Notes: generated by a model from the sequence alone, not told the origin. 64,000 bases of DNA from Mycobacterium sp. 236(2023) (GCF_029623955.1 NZ_JARSBP010000004.1:434001-498000), one strand, 5' to 3'; positions 8,201 through 17,435 are shown, counted from the stretch's first letter. Translations and numbers: made by a program.

Positions 8201-8830
8201 ATGCACCACGTACATCTGGTCGACCATCCGCTGGTTCAGCACAAGCTCACGCTGATGCGTCGAAAAGAGGCATCCACCAACAGCTTCCGGCGATTGGTCC
8301 GCGAACTTTCGGCGATGATGGCCTACGAGGTGCTGCGCGACGTCGCGGTCCACGAGGTCGAGGTGGAGACTCCGCTGGAGACCACCACCGGCACCGTGAT
8401 GGACGGCAAGAAGCTGGTCTTCGTGTCCATTCTGCGAGCCGGCACCGGCATCTTGGACGGCATGCTCGACGTGGTTCCATCGGCGCGTGTGGGACACATC
8501 GGCCTGTATCGGGATCCGAAAACCCTTATCGCCGTGGAGTATTACTTCAAAATGCCCGGCGATCTGCGGGAACGCGACGTCATCGTCGTGGATCCGCTGC
8601 TCGCGACGGGCAACTCGGCGATCGCCGCTGTCGAGAGGCTGCGCGAATACCAGCCCAAGTCGATCAAGTACGTCTGTCTGCTGACGTGCCCCGAAGGCAT
8701 CGCCGCAATGAGCGAGGCTCACCCGGAGGTGCCGATCTACACCGCGGCGATCGACCGAGAGCTTGACGCGCACGGCTATATCCTGCCGGGCCTCGGAGAC
8801 GTCGGAGATCGCATCTTCGGCACGAAATAG
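8201..8830 (+). CDS. upp: Uracil phosphoribosyltransferase
   Basis: 209 aa, full family length. It makes UMP from uracil and PRPP. The PRPP-binding signature VVDPLLATGNSA is at about residues 128-139 and the uracil-binding end YILPGLGDVGDR is present. Here its role is likely the first step of uracil catabolism (URC6 equivalent) rather than salvage alone, because it starts one base after urc4. The next gene, aceA, begins 36 bp later with its own spacing and may or may not share the transcript. Confidence 0.96.
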   Translation: MHHVHLVDHPLVQHKLTLMRRKEASTNSFRRLVRELSAMMAYEVLRDVAVHEVEVETPLETTTGTVMDGKKLVFVSILRAGTGILDGMLDVVPSARVGHIGLYRDPKTLIAVEYYFKMPGDLRERDVIVVDPLLATGNSAIAAVERLREYQPKSIKYVCLLTCPEGIAAMSEAHPEVPIYTAAIDRELDAHGYILPGLGDVGDRIFGTK

Positions 8831-8866
8831 CTCACCCGTCGGTGGACTGCCGCCGTAGGGTGGGTT

Positions 8867-11155
8867 ATGGCCATCACCGAAGCTGACCTCCAGGCGCAGA
8901 CACCGTTCGAGCGTGATGTCGCGCAGACTCAGCAATATTTCGACAGTCCCCGTTTCGACGGGATCATCCGCCTCTACACGGCGCGCCAGGTCGCCGAGCA
9001 GCGCGGCACGATCCCCGCCGACTATCCGGTCGCGCGCGAGGCGGCGACCGCGTTCTATCCGCATCTGCGTGAGCTGTTCAGTAACGGCCGCAGCATCACG
9101 ACGTTCGGTCCGTACTCCCCCGGCCAGGCCGTCGTCATGAAGCGGATGGGCATCGAGGGCATCTATCTGGGCGGTTGGGCGACCTCGGCCAAGGGATCCA
9201 TCAGCGAGGATCCAGGGCCCGACCTGGCGAGCTATCCGCTCAGCCAGGTCCCAGAGGAGGCGGCGGGGATCGTGCGCGCGCTACTGACCGCCGACCGCAA
9301 TCAGCAGTACCTGCGGTTGCAGATGGACCCCGAACAACGTGCGGCAGCGCCACAATACGATTACCGGCCGTTCATCATCGCCGACGCGGACACCGGTCAC
9401 GGCGGTGATCCCCACGTGCGCAACCTGATTCGGCGCTTCGTCGAGAACGGCGTGCCCGGCTACCACATCGAGGACCAGCGCCCCGGCACGAAGAAGTGCG
9501 GCCACCAGGGCGGCAAGGTGCTGGTGCCGTCCGACGAACAGATCAAGCGGCTCAACACCGCCCGCTTCCAGCTCGACATCATGCGCGTGCCCGGCATCAT
9601 CGTCGCGCGCACTGACGCCGAGGCGGCCAACCTGATCGACAGCCGCGCCGACGAGCGGGATCAGCCGTTCCTGCTGGGCGCGACCAACCTGAAGATCCCG
9701 TCCTACAAGTCGTGCTTCCTGGCGATGGTGCGCCGCTTCTACGACAAGGGTGTCACCGAACTGAACGGGCACCTGCTCTACGCCCTGCCCGACGGCGAGT
9801 ACGCGACGGCCGAGGCGTGGCTGGAGCGGCAAGGTGTGCTGGCCGTGATCGACGAGACCGCGTCCGCCTGGCAGGACGGCACGGAAGCCTCCGTCGACGC
9901 CGCCTTCGACAAGGTCGAGTCACGCTTCGTCGACGCCTGGCAGGACGACGCGGGTCTGAACACCTACGGCGAAGCCGTCGCCGAACTGCTGGAGTTCCGC
10001 GAGCGTGAAGGTGAGCCGGCGGCGATGAGCGTCGCCGAATGGCGGGCATTCGCCGAACGCGCACCGCTGTACAACGCACGGGAGAAGGCCAAGGAACTCG
10101 GCGCCGACCCGGCGTGGGATTGCGAACGGGTCAAGACGCCGGAGGGTTACTACCAGGTCCGCGGCGGCATTCCGTACGCGATCGCCAAGTCGCTGGCCGC
10201 GGCGCCGTTCGCCGACATCTTGTGGATGGAGACCAAGACCGCAGATCTGGCCGACGCCAAGGAGTTCGCCGACGCGATCCACGCGGTGTATCCCGACAAG
10301 ATGCTGGCCTACAACCTCTCTCCGTCGTTCAACTGGGACACCACGGGCATGTCCGACGAGGAGATGCGCGCCTTCCCCGAGGAGATCGGCAAGTTGGGTT
10401 TCGTCTTCAACTTCATCACCTACGGCGGGCATCAGGTCGACGGCGTGGCCTCCGAGGAGTTCGCGACCTCGCTGCGGCAGGAGGGCATGCTCGCTCTGGC
10501 GCGCCTGCAACGCAAGATGAGGCTCGTCGAATCGCCTTACCGCACACCGCAAACACTGGTCGGCGGCCCGCGCAGCGACGCGGCGCTGGCCGCGTCGTCG
10601 GGCCGCACCGCGACGACCAAGTCCATGGGTAAGGGCTCCACCCAGCATCAGCATCTCGTCCAGACCGAGGTGCCCAAGAAGCTGCTCGAAGAATGGCTCG
10701 GTCTGTGGAGCGAGCACTACGAGCTGCCCGAGAAGCTGCACGTGCAGTTGCGTCCGCGGCGGGCGGGTTCCGACATCCTGGATCTCCAGATTCTGGGCGA
10801 AGGAACCGAACCACTTGCCAATGTCGTCGTCGACCCGATCAAGGACCGGCACGGCCGTAGCATCCTGACGATCCGCGACCAGAACACGTTCGCCGAGCAG
10901 CTACGCAAGAAGCGACTGATGGACGTCATCCACCTCTGGCTGATCCACCGGTTCAAGGCCGAGATCGTCTACTACGTGACGCCGACCGAGGACAACATCT
11001 ATCAGACCGAGAAGATGAAGGCGCACGGCATCTTCAGCGACGTCTACCAGGAGGTCGGCGAGATCATCGTGGCCGACGTGAATCAGCCGCGGATCGACGA
11101 ACTGCTGGCGCCCGACCGGGAGGCCCTGACCCGCCTGATCAGCAAGCAGGACTGA
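8867..11155 (+). CDS. aceA: Isocitrate lyase, long type-2 form
   Basis: 762 aa, far longer than ICL1 (about 430 aa) and matching the M. tuberculosis ICL2 (aceAa/aceAb) architecture, here as one intact frame. It cleaves isocitrate to glyoxylate and succinate in the glyoxylate shunt, needed for growth on fatty acids; such enzymes also act on methylisocitrate. The catalytic KKCGHQGG motif is at about residues 209-216, and DADTGHGG for metal binding lies upstream. The C-terminal ~160 residues (from about 600) form the regulatory extra domain of ICL2, which in M. tuberculosis responds to acetyl-CoA. The ATG at 8867 is the first in frame. Confidence 0.95.
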   Translation: MAITEADLQAQTPFERDVAQTQQYFDSPRFDGIIRLYTARQVAEQRGTIPADYPVAREAATAFYPHLRELFSNGRSITTFGPYSPGQAVVMKRMGIEGIYLGGWATSAKGSISEDPGPDLASYPLSQVPEEAAGIVRALLTADRNQQYLRLQMDPEQRAAAPQYDYRPFIIADADTGHGGDPHVRNLIRRFVENGVPGYHIEDQRPGTKKCGHQGGKVLVPSDEQIKRLNTARFQLDIMRVPGIIVARTDAEAANLIDSRADERDQPFLLGATNLKIPSYKSCFLAMVRRFYDKGVTELNGHLLYALPDGEYATAEAWLERQGVLAVIDETASAWQDGTEASVDAAFDKVESRFVDAWQDDAGLNTYGEAVAELLEFREREGEPAAMSVAEWRAFAERAPLYNAREKAKELGADPAWDCERVKTPEGYYQVRGGIPYAIAKSLAAAPFADILWMETKTADLADAKEFADAIHAVYPDKMLAYNLSPSFNWDTTGMSDEEMRAFPEEIGKLGFVFNFITYGGHQVDGVASEEFATSLRQEGMLALARLQRKMRLVESPYRTPQTLVGGPRSDAALAASSGRTATTKSMGKGSTQHQHLVQTEVPKKLLEEWLGLWSEHYELPEKLHVQLRPRRAGSDILDLQILGEGTEPLANVVVDPIKDRHGRSILTIRDQNTFAEQLRKKRLMDVIHLWLIHRFKAEIVYYVTPTEDNIYQTEKMKAHGIFSDVYQEVGEIIVADVNQPRIDELLAPDREALTRLISKQD

Positions 11156-11181
11156 GCCTTTCGGTTCTAGCTGGACGCACA

Positions 11182-11952
11182 CTAGAGCAACGCAGCGGCG
11201 CGGTGCAGCAGCTCGCGCCAGTGCCGCAGCCGTTCGGGGTCGGTGACCCGGAACTGTTCCAGCCGCTCGGGCGCCGCGGGCATCGGTGCCGCGGGCAGGA
11301 ACCCGTCCACCGGCACCAGCGACCGCGACGCCGACACGATGTCGGCGTCGGCCACCCAGCCGGGAACCGCCCCGCAGGCGAACGGCAGATCCGGCAGCGC
11401 GGCGGCCAACGCGACGTCGGCGGCCAGCCCGATACTCGTCGTGCCCGTGAACGCGACCACCGCGGGCAACCCCAGCTTCTCGGCGCGGCGCAACGCCCGG
11501 CGCACTCCCCCGAGTTCGCCGCACCGCAGGGCGGCGACGTCAGCGCACTGCGGATCCACCGCCAGCAGCCAAGCGTCGACGGCCACCGGGACATCCACGC
11601 GATCGCGAACCGCGCGCGCCTGCGCAGGATCTCGGCAGACGAGCTCCACCAACTCCACCGCACCCAGGCCGGTGATCTGAGCGACGGCGGCGTCGACGTC
11701 GTCGACCTCGACCACCGCACGGGCAGCACGGTCGGCGACCGGCACCCGGCCCCTCATCGCATCCGGCCATCCGACCGTGCTCGGTTCCATCGCCGCGGTC
11801 AGCCACAGAGCGGCGAGCGCGTCGTCGGCATCCGGCGGCGGGCTGAACTCGCCCCAGCCCTGCGGCCCGTCGAGAAGCACGCCTTCCAGGACGCCGTCGG
11901 CGGTCGGGATGGCGAATACCGGTGCGTCGTCGAAATCGATCAGCGTTCTCAT
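11182..11952 (-). CDS. MenC-like enolase-superfamily protein lacking catalytic residues
   Basis: 256 aa versus about 320 for o-succinylbenzoate synthase (MenC). Matching parts include GWGEFSPPPDADDALAALWL at about residues 32-51, VRDRVDVPVAVDAWLL, LGGVRRALRRAEKLGLPAVV, the ALPDLPFACG segment and VDGFLPAAPMP near the end. The region that normally holds the first catalytic KxK is shortened. The ADES metal-ligand motif reads VDAW, and the last catalytic Lys (usually VLKxxxLGG) is Arg (ALRCGELGG). It therefore looks like a non-enzymatic or refunctionalised MenC paralogue. It is convergent with aceA (26 bp) and divergent from a membrane-protein gene. Confidence 0.65.
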   Translation of the reverse strand: MRTLIDFDDAPVFAIPTADGVLEGVLLDGPQGWGEFSPPPDADDALAALWLTAAMEPSTVGWPDAMRGRVPVADRAARAVVEVDDVDAAVAQITGLGAVELVELVCRDPAQARAVRDRVDVPVAVDAWLLAVDPQCADVAALRCGELGGVRRALRRAEKLGLPAVVAFTGTTSIGLAADVALAAALPDLPFACGAVPGWVADADIVSASRSLVPVDGFLPAAPMPAAPERLEQFRVTDPERLRHWRELLHRAAALL

Positions 11953-11997
11953 TGCCGGACAAAGTTAGTCCGTCGCCGACGTGGTTGAGTGAGCGCC

Positions 11998-13104
11998 ATG
12001 CCGATCGACGAGTTGCGCCACCTCGCAGACTCCCTGCGCCGCATCGACGCGGCGGCCGCGGCGGCGGACTGGGACGACGATGCGGCACTGTTTCGCGCCG
12101 AAGCCGAGGCGCGCGACGAACTCGCGGCGCTGCCCGGGGGCGACGACATCGCCGCTGCGGCCGCCGACTCGGAGCCAAGGACACCCGAACAATTCGCCGC
12201 GAATGCCGTTGTCGCGGTAGGGCTTGCGCGGGCCGCGGTTGCGGAAGCCGTCATCGCCGTGGCGGCTGCCCGGCGGGCCACCGCGGAGGCGTCCGGCGCC
12301 CCGGCCCGCATCGCGATCGCCGCGGGGTGGGGTCGGCGCCTGCGCTCGCTCGCGGCGCCCGTCGTCGAGGAGACGCGGCACCTGTTCGCCGACCGGCCCC
12401 GTGCGGTGCTGGTCCGGGTGGTCATCACGCTTGCGATCGCGCTCGCGCTGGTGACCTTCTATCACGTCACCGGGATGACCCGGTACGACGGCGCGGGGCG
12501 GCTCACGCTGTACCTGTTCTCCGCCGTGGTGGGCAGCGTGATCTGCACCAATGCGCTGTGCTTCGAGGCCGAGCGGGTCCGCGCGATGTTGCGGCGGGGC
12601 GAGCCGCTGTGGCGCATCCTCATCGCGAAGAACCTCGCGATGGCCGCCATGGTGACGCTGGCAGGGCTGCCGGTGATCTGGTTCCTGACGGTGACCGAGG
12701 ACGTCAATCCGGTCCCGATGATCGACCAGTTGGTGACGATGGTGTTCATCTGGCTCGGCGTCGGAAACGTGCTGTCCGTGCTCTATCCGCTGCGCCACGA
12801 GCCGGTCTCCGCTCGGCTGCACGACGGCACCTGGAAGCCGTTCCTGCTGTCGTTCGCGCTGTCCTACGGCGTCGGATTGACCGTCAACCTGATGATCTAC
12901 TGGCGCCTCTGGGCCAGATACAAAGCCTCCACGGAACTCGCAGGCGGGGCGTGGGCGGCATTCATGTTGGTGCTCGTCAGCGCGATGCTGAGCTGGATCC
13001 TGCTGACCGTCTTCGCGGTGGCGTGCAGCCGCGAACCCCGCATCCGCCGGCTGCTGTCCCGCGAAATGGTGGCCTATCGCAAGCCGCAACCACCGGCCGG
13101 GTAG
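11998..13104 (+). CDS. Predicted multi-pass membrane protein
   Basis: 368 aa. An Ala/Glu-rich, probably helical cytoplasmic N-terminus (residues 1-135) is followed by about six membrane segments (near 143-163, 172-192, 218-240, 250-270, 287-312, 326-350 by eye). I recognise no enzyme motif. It resembles uncharacterised ABC-2-like permeases only in shape. The ATG at 11998 is used; a GTG at 11989 is in frame. Neither has a strong ribosome site. The next gene starts 13 bp after its stop, so the two may be co-transcribed. Confidence 0.75.
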   Translation: MPIDELRHLADSLRRIDAAAAAADWDDDAALFRAEAEARDELAALPGGDDIAAAAADSEPRTPEQFAANAVVAVGLARAAVAEAVIAVAAARRATAEASGAPARIAIAAGWGRRLRSLAAPVVEETRHLFADRPRAVLVRVVITLAIALALVTFYHVTGMTRYDGAGRLTLYLFSAVVGSVICTNALCFEAERVRAMLRRGEPLWRILIAKNLAMAAMVTLAGLPVIWFLTVTEDVNPVPMIDQLVTMVFIWLGVGNVLSVLYPLRHEPVSARLHDGTWKPFLLSFALSYGVGLTVNLMIYWRLWARYKASTELAGGAWAAFMLVLVSAMLSWILLTVFAVACSREPRIRRLLSREMVAYRKPQPPAG

Positions 13105-13117
13105 CTACAGTTACGCG

Positions 13118-13876
13118 GTGGCCGGCTCCGATCCACCGACAGCGCCTTTTCTGCTGCTGTCGATCCGCGGTGAGGACGAAGCCGCCCACGACGAGTACCG
13201 GGCGATGATGCGTTTCACGGGCCTCGACGAGGCCGGCATGCACCGGATCAGCCTCACCCACCGCGAACTCGGTGACGTCGACCTGTCGCGCTGGTCGGGT
13301 GTGATCCTCGGCGGCGGGCCCTACAACGTCAGCGACGAACCCGCGAGCAAGTCATCGACCCAGGTGCGCGTCGAGGCCGAACTCGCGGTCCTGCTCGACC
13401 GCATCATCGCCGAGGACTTCCCGTTTCTCGGATGTTGTTACGGAGTCGGCACTTTGGGTTCCGCTGTCGGTGCCGTGATCGACCGGGCGCACAGTGAACC
13501 GGTCGGCGGCATGACCGTCGACCTCACCGACGACGGGCGGGCGGATCCGCTGTTCGCAGGGCTGCCCGAAACGTTCGACGCGTTCGGAGGCCACAAAGAA
13601 TCGGCGGCCGCCCTACCCGACGGTGTTGTCCGGCTGGCCAGCTCGGTCGACTGTCCCGTGCAGGCGTTCCGGGTCGGCGCGAATGTGTACGCCACGCAGT
13701 TCCACCCCGAACTCGACCTCAACGGCATCTGCACGCGCATCGACGCCTACAAGAACCACGGCTACTTCGCACCCGAGACCGCCGAAGAGCTCAAAGATGC
13801 TGCGCGACAGTGGGATGTGACGCACTCGATGGCGATCCTGCGCAGGTTCGCGGCCCGCTACGCGCGCTCTGAGTAG
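13118..13876 (+). CDS. Class I glutamine amidotransferase-like protein
   Basis: 252 aa with a GTG start at 13118. The class I triad is visible: the nucleophile region FLGCCYGVGTLG (Cys106 or Cys107, normally GxCxG) and the QFHPELD motif with His194 and Glu196. Such stand-alone domains (often annotated glutamine amidotransferase or GMP synthase-like) hydrolyse glutamine or gamma-glutamyl compounds; the acceptor is unknown. The standard GxCxGxQ reads GCCYGVGT, so the Gln after the second Gly is absent, which suggests a divergent substrate. It lies 13 bp after the membrane-protein gene. Confidence 0.8.
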   Translation: MAGSDPPTAPFLLLSIRGEDEAAHDEYRAMMRFTGLDEAGMHRISLTHRELGDVDLSRWSGVILGGGPYNVSDEPASKSSTQVRVEAELAVLLDRIIAEDFPFLGCCYGVGTLGSAVGAVIDRAHSEPVGGMTVDLTDDGRADPLFAGLPETFDAFGGHKESAAALPDGVVRLASSVDCPVQAFRVGANVYATQFHPELDLNGICTRIDAYKNHGYFAPETAEELKDAARQWDVTHSMAILRRFAARYARSE

Positions 13877-13881
13877 GTCGG

Positions 13882-14256
13882 TCAGCTGGCGCGGGCAGAG
13901 GCGCCGGGAGAGACGATCTCGTCCTTCAGCGGTGCGAGCTTGGAGCCGATCTGTTCGATGATCGACCCGCTCACCCCGAGATCGGTGAGGGTCTCGACCA
14001 GATGATCGACGACCTTGTCGAAATGTTCGGGTGAAACGTTCAACGGCGCATGAGTCTCCCCCATCGCCCGCCCCAGATACGGCTCGGGCCCGCCGATCGC
14101 CGCGGCGATCAACGAACGCTGGTGTCCTTTGAGGCGTCTCATGTCGACGCCGTCGAAGTACTGGGTCAGCGCGGGATCGGCGATCAATCGGCGGTAGAAA
14201 TCATCGACAGCTGCGGTGACGGCGGGAGGCCCGCCGATCAGATCGAAGACGCTCAT
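13882..14256 (-). CDS. glbN: Truncated haemoglobin, group I (trHbN-like)
   Basis: 124 aa, a 2-on-2 globin. Visible landmarks are the B-helix FYRRL (Tyr21 at B10), the RLKGHQ E-helix start, the GGPEPYLG turn and the proximal His69 (F8) in MGETHAPLN. The group I protein of M. tuberculosis scavenges nitric oxide by converting it to nitrate with bound oxygen. This one lacks the short N-terminal extension (pre-A region) of the M. tuberculosis protein. It is monocistronic as far as can be seen and convergent with the amidotransferase gene (5 bp). Confidence 0.88.
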   Translation of the reverse strand: MSVFDLIGGPPAVTAAVDDFYRRLIADPALTQYFDGVDMRRLKGHQRSLIAAAIGGPEPYLGRAMGETHAPLNVSPEHFDKVVDHLVETLTDLGVSGSIIEQIGSKLAPLKDEIVSPGASARAS

Positions 14257-14362
14257 CTCGTGAGGGTGGTCGCGTCCGGTAACGCCTGCTCACGCGAAGG
14301 TTTCCGAACGCGTTAACTTGTCCTCACCGGCGCGCCACCCAGGCGGTGAGAACGGCGCCGGC

Positions 14363-14656
14363 TCAGGAGTCCGGAAGCTCCAGCTGCGCACGGGCGATCT
14401 GATCGACGAACGGCGCCAGCCGGGCGCGCAGCTCGTTGTGGGCGGCGTCCGCGTCGTAGCCGCGGTAGGCCGTCACGTCCGAGAAGTCGGCGACGATGAC
14501 GAAATCCCAGTTTCCGTCCCGCAGGCCGGCGTCCGTCCCCACGGTGTACTGGACGGTGCCCGGAAGATTCAGACTCCGCAGGCCGTCCTGGATCGCTTCG
14601 ACCTCGTCGACGTCATATCCCGCCTTGAGCTTGGCGAGCACCACATTTCGGATCAC
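14363..14656 (-). CDS. Stress-responsive A/B-barrel (Dabb) domain protein
   Basis: 97 aa with a GTG start. The pattern MIRNVVLAKLKAGYD ... DFVIVADFSDVTAYRGYDADAAHNELRARLAPFV is typical of single Dabb domains, dimeric ferredoxin-like barrels. Their roles vary (stress-linked proteins, small-molecule binding) and no substrate can be inferred. It is divergent from furA across 78 bp that contain the furA promoter. Confidence 0.85.
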   Translation of the reverse strand: MIRNVVLAKLKAGYDVDEVEAIQDGLRSLNLPGTVQYTVGTDAGLRDGNWDFVIVADFSDVTAYRGYDADAAHNELRARLAPFVDQIARAQLELPDS

Positions 14657-14699
14657 GGACGAACCCTAACAGTGGGTGATAATCCGCCCGATTAAATTC

Positions 14700-14734
14700 T
14701 TGACTCAGTCCAGAAAAGGGGGTAGAACGTCTAC
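14700..14734 (+). promoter_or_regulatory. furA-katG promoter, probably leaderless
   Basis: TTGACT (14700-14705) and TAGAAC (14723-14728) are separated by exactly 17 bp, and the furA GTG starts 6 bases after the -10 hexamer. This places transcription start at or next to the start codon, as known for furA in other mycobacteria. The AT-rich stretch just upstream (14680-14700, ATAATCC...ATTAAATTC) is where a FurA autoregulatory site is expected. Confidence 0.75.
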
Positions 14735-15199
14735 GTGACCTCGGACTACGCGGAAGTGCTCCGCAGCGCGGACCTTCGCGTGACGCGTCCGAGGGTAGCC
14801 GTGCTGGAGGTCGTCGGCGGGCATCCACACGCCGACACCGACACGATCTTCGCTGCGGTTCGCGAGGCGCTCCCCGATGTGTCGCGGCAAGCCGTCTACG
14901 ACGTACTCGCGGCCCTGACGACCGTCGGGCTGGTGCGCAAGATTCAGCCCTCGGGGTCAGTCGCCCGCTACGAGTCGCGGGTCGGCGACAACCATCACCA
15001 TGTCGTCTGCCGTTCCTGTGGCGTCATCGCCGACGTCGACTGCGCGGTCGGCGAGGCGCCGTGTCTCATCCCGTTCGACCCCGTCGGCAGTCTCGACGGG
15101 TTCGTCGTCGACGAAGCCGAGGTCGTCTACTGGGGCGTCTGCCCTCAGTGCTCGGCCTCGGACACGTCGCCGAAGGAAATTTCCCGATCACACCCGTGA
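14735..15199 (+). CDS. furA: FurA, Fur-family redox/iron repressor
   Basis: 154 aa with a GTG start fixed by the leaderless promoter. It has a winged helix (residues 10-80; SRQAVYDVLAAL is the recognition region), the metal site HHHVVCRSCG (about 88-97) and a second CxxC (CPQC) near residue 137. In mycobacteria FurA represses itself and katG and releases DNA under peroxide. It lies 37 bp upstream of katG on the same strand, the conserved furA-katG operon. Confidence 0.96.
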   Translation: MTSDYAEVLRSADLRVTRPRVAVLEVVGGHPHADTDTIFAAVREALPDVSRQAVYDVLAALTTVGLVRKIQPSGSVARYESRVGDNHHHVVCRSCGVIADVDCAVGEAPCLIPFDPVGSLDGFVVDEAEVVYWGVCPQCSASDTSPKEISRSHP

Positions 15200-15236
15200 T
15201 CACAGCCCAACGCACCACCCACGGAAGGAAAGCCAG

Positions 15237-17435
15237 TTGCCCGAGACCAGTCCCCCCATCGGTGAGGCGCAGACCGAGCCGACGGAGGCTCAATGTCCGA
15301 TGCTGATCAAGCCCCCGGTCGAGGGCGGTAGCAACCGCGATTGGTGGCCCAATGCGGTCAACCTCAAGATCCTGCAGAAGGATCCCGAAGCCATCAACCC
15401 GTTGGACCCCGGCTTCGACTACCGCGAAGCCGTCAAGTCCCTCGACGTCGACGCGCTGGCCGCCGACGTCGATGCGGTGATGACCGATTCGCAGGACTGG
15501 TGGCCCGCCGACTTCGGCCATTACGGCCCGTTCTTCATCCGCATGACGTGGCACGCTGCAGGCACCTACCGGGTGGCAGACGGCCGCGGCGGCGGCGGCA
15601 AGGGCATGCAGCGTTTCGCCCCGCTCAACAGCTGGCCTGACAACGTCAGCCTCGACAAGGCGCGCCGCCTGCTGTGGCCCGTGAAGAAGAAGTACGGCAA
15701 GCAGCTGTCGTGGTCCGATCTGCTGGTCTACGCAGGCAACCGCGCTCTGGAGAAGATGGGGTTCAAGACCGCCGGTTTCGCGTTCGGCCGTCCCGACTAC
15801 TGGGAGCCCGAAGAGGACGTCTACTGGGGTGCCGAGCACGAGTGGCTGGGCAGCCAGGAGCGTTACGCCGGCGCGGGCGGCGACCGGACCAAGCTGGAGA
15901 ACCCGCTCGGTGCAAGCCACATGGGTCTGATCTACGTCAACCCCGAAGGCCCAGAAGGTAATCCGGATCCGCTGGCGGCGGCCACCGACATCCGCGAGAC
16001 CTTCGGCCGGATGGCGATGAACGACGTCGAGACGGCCGCGCTGATCATAGGCGGCCACACCTTCGGCAAGACCCACGGCGGGACCGAGGTCGAGAACGGC
16101 CCGGAGCCCGAGGCCGCGACTCTGGAAGAACAGGGCCTCGGTTGGGCCAACGCCGGCACCGGCAACGAGACGGTCAGCTCCGGCCTCGAGGTCACCTGGA
16201 CCCACACCCCGACCAAGTGGGACAACAGCTTCCTGGAGATCCTCTACGGCAACGAATGGGAGCTGTTCCAGAGCCCCGCGGGTGCAAACCAGTGGCGTCC
16301 GAAGGACGGCGGCTGGGCCAACTCCGTGCCGACGGCACAGGGCAACGGCCGGACGCATCCGGGCATGCTGACCACCGACCTGACCATGCGGCTGGATCCG
16401 GGCTTCGAAAAGATCACCCGCCGCTGGCTGGATCATCCGGAGGAGCTTGCCGAGGAGTTCGCCAAGGCCTGGTTCAAGCTGCTGCACCGCGACATGGGCC
16501 CGGTTGTCCGTTACCTCGGGCCGCTGGTGCCCAAGGAGACCTGGCTGTGGCAGGACGTCGTCCCGGCGGGCACCCCACTGTCCGACGCCGACGTGGCGAC
16601 GCTCAAGACCGCCATCGCCGACTCGGGTTTGACTGTCTCGCAGCTGGTTTCGACCGCGTGGAAGGCTGCGGCGTCCTACCGCCACAGCGACATGCGCGGC
16701 GGTGCCAACGGTGGCCGGATCCGGCTGCAGCCGCAGTTGAGCTGGGAATCCAACGAGACCGACGAGCTGTCCCAGGTGATCGCCAAGCTGGAGGAGATCC
16801 AGGGCTCGGCCGGCGTGGCGGTGTCGTTCGCCGACCTCGTCGTGCTCGGTGGCGTCGTCGGTCTGGAGAAGGCGATCGCGGCGGCCGGGTTCGACGTCGC
16901 GGTGCCGTTCACCTCGGGTCGCGGCGACGCCACGCAGGAGCAGACGGACGTCGACTCGTTCGCCTACCTGGAGCCCAAGGCCGACGGCTTCCGCAACTAC
17001 GTCGGCAAGGGTCTGCCGTTGCCGGCCGAGTACGAGCTGATCGACCGCGCCAACCTGCTGAACCTGACCGGCCCGGAGATGACCGTGCTGATCGGCGGCC
17101 TGCGGGTGCTCGACACCAACTACGGCGGCACCAAGCTCGGTGTGCTGACCGACAACCCGGGTGCGTTGACGAACGACTTCTTCGTCAACCTGCTCGACAT
17201 GTCGACCAAGTGGGGACCTTCATCGGCTGACGACGGCACCTACACCGGCAAGGACCGTGCCACCGGCGCGGACAAGTACACCGCCAGCCGCGTCGACCTG
17301 CTCTTCGGGTCGAACTCGCAGCTGCGTGCACTGGCCGAGGTCTACGCCGAGGACGACGCCAAGGAGAAGTTCGTCAAGGACTTCGTCGCCGCGTGGACCA
17401 AGGTGGCCAACGCCGACCGCTACGACGTGAGCTAA
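15237..17435 (+). CDS. katG: Catalase-peroxidase KatG
   Basis: 732 aa with a TTG start preceded by GGAAGGA; the first residues PETSPPIGE align with the usual KatG N-terminus. The N-terminal haem domain carries distal Arg102-Trp105-His106 (IRMTWHAAGTYR), the GGHTFGKTHGG proximal His region and the WDNSFLEILYGNEWE segment. The Tyr and Met that build the Met-Tyr-Trp cofactor appear in GLIYVNPEGP and GRMAMND. The C-terminal inactive duplicate (from about residue 430) is complete. KatG destroys H2O2 and, in M. tuberculosis, activates isoniazid; the Ser at the position of Ser315 is kept (VSSGLEV). It is the last gene of the furA operon, followed by a strong terminator. Confidence 0.98.
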   Translation: MPETSPPIGEAQTEPTEAQCPMLIKPPVEGGSNRDWWPNAVNLKILQKDPEAINPLDPGFDYREAVKSLDVDALAADVDAVMTDSQDWWPADFGHYGPFFIRMTWHAAGTYRVADGRGGGGKGMQRFAPLNSWPDNVSLDKARRLLWPVKKKYGKQLSWSDLLVYAGNRALEKMGFKTAGFAFGRPDYWEPEEDVYWGAEHEWLGSQERYAGAGGDRTKLENPLGASHMGLIYVNPEGPEGNPDPLAAATDIRETFGRMAMNDVETAALIIGGHTFGKTHGGTEVENGPEPEAATLEEQGLGWANAGTGNETVSSGLEVTWTHTPTKWDNSFLEILYGNEWELFQSPAGANQWRPKDGGWANSVPTAQGNGRTHPGMLTTDLTMRLDPGFEKITRRWLDHPEELAEEFAKAWFKLLHRDMGPVVRYLGPLVPKETWLWQDVVPAGTPLSDADVATLKTAIADSGLTVSQLVSTAWKAAASYRHSDMRGGANGGRIRLQPQLSWESNETDELSQVIAKLEEIQGSAGVAVSFADLVVLGGVVGLEKAIAAAGFDVAVPFTSGRGDATQEQTDVDSFAYLEPKADGFRNYVGKGLPLPAEYELIDRANLLNLTGPEMTVLIGGLRVLDTNYGGTKLGVLTDNPGALTNDFFVNLLDMSTKWGPSSADDGTYTGKDRATGADKYTASRVDLLFGSNSQLRALAEVYAEDDAKEKFVKDFVAAWTKVANADRYDVS

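Noticed and set aside
15066..16685. 539-codon open frame opposite katG
   Set aside because: It is a mirror of katG codon bias in high-GC DNA; no family resemblance, no ribosome site, and katG is certain.
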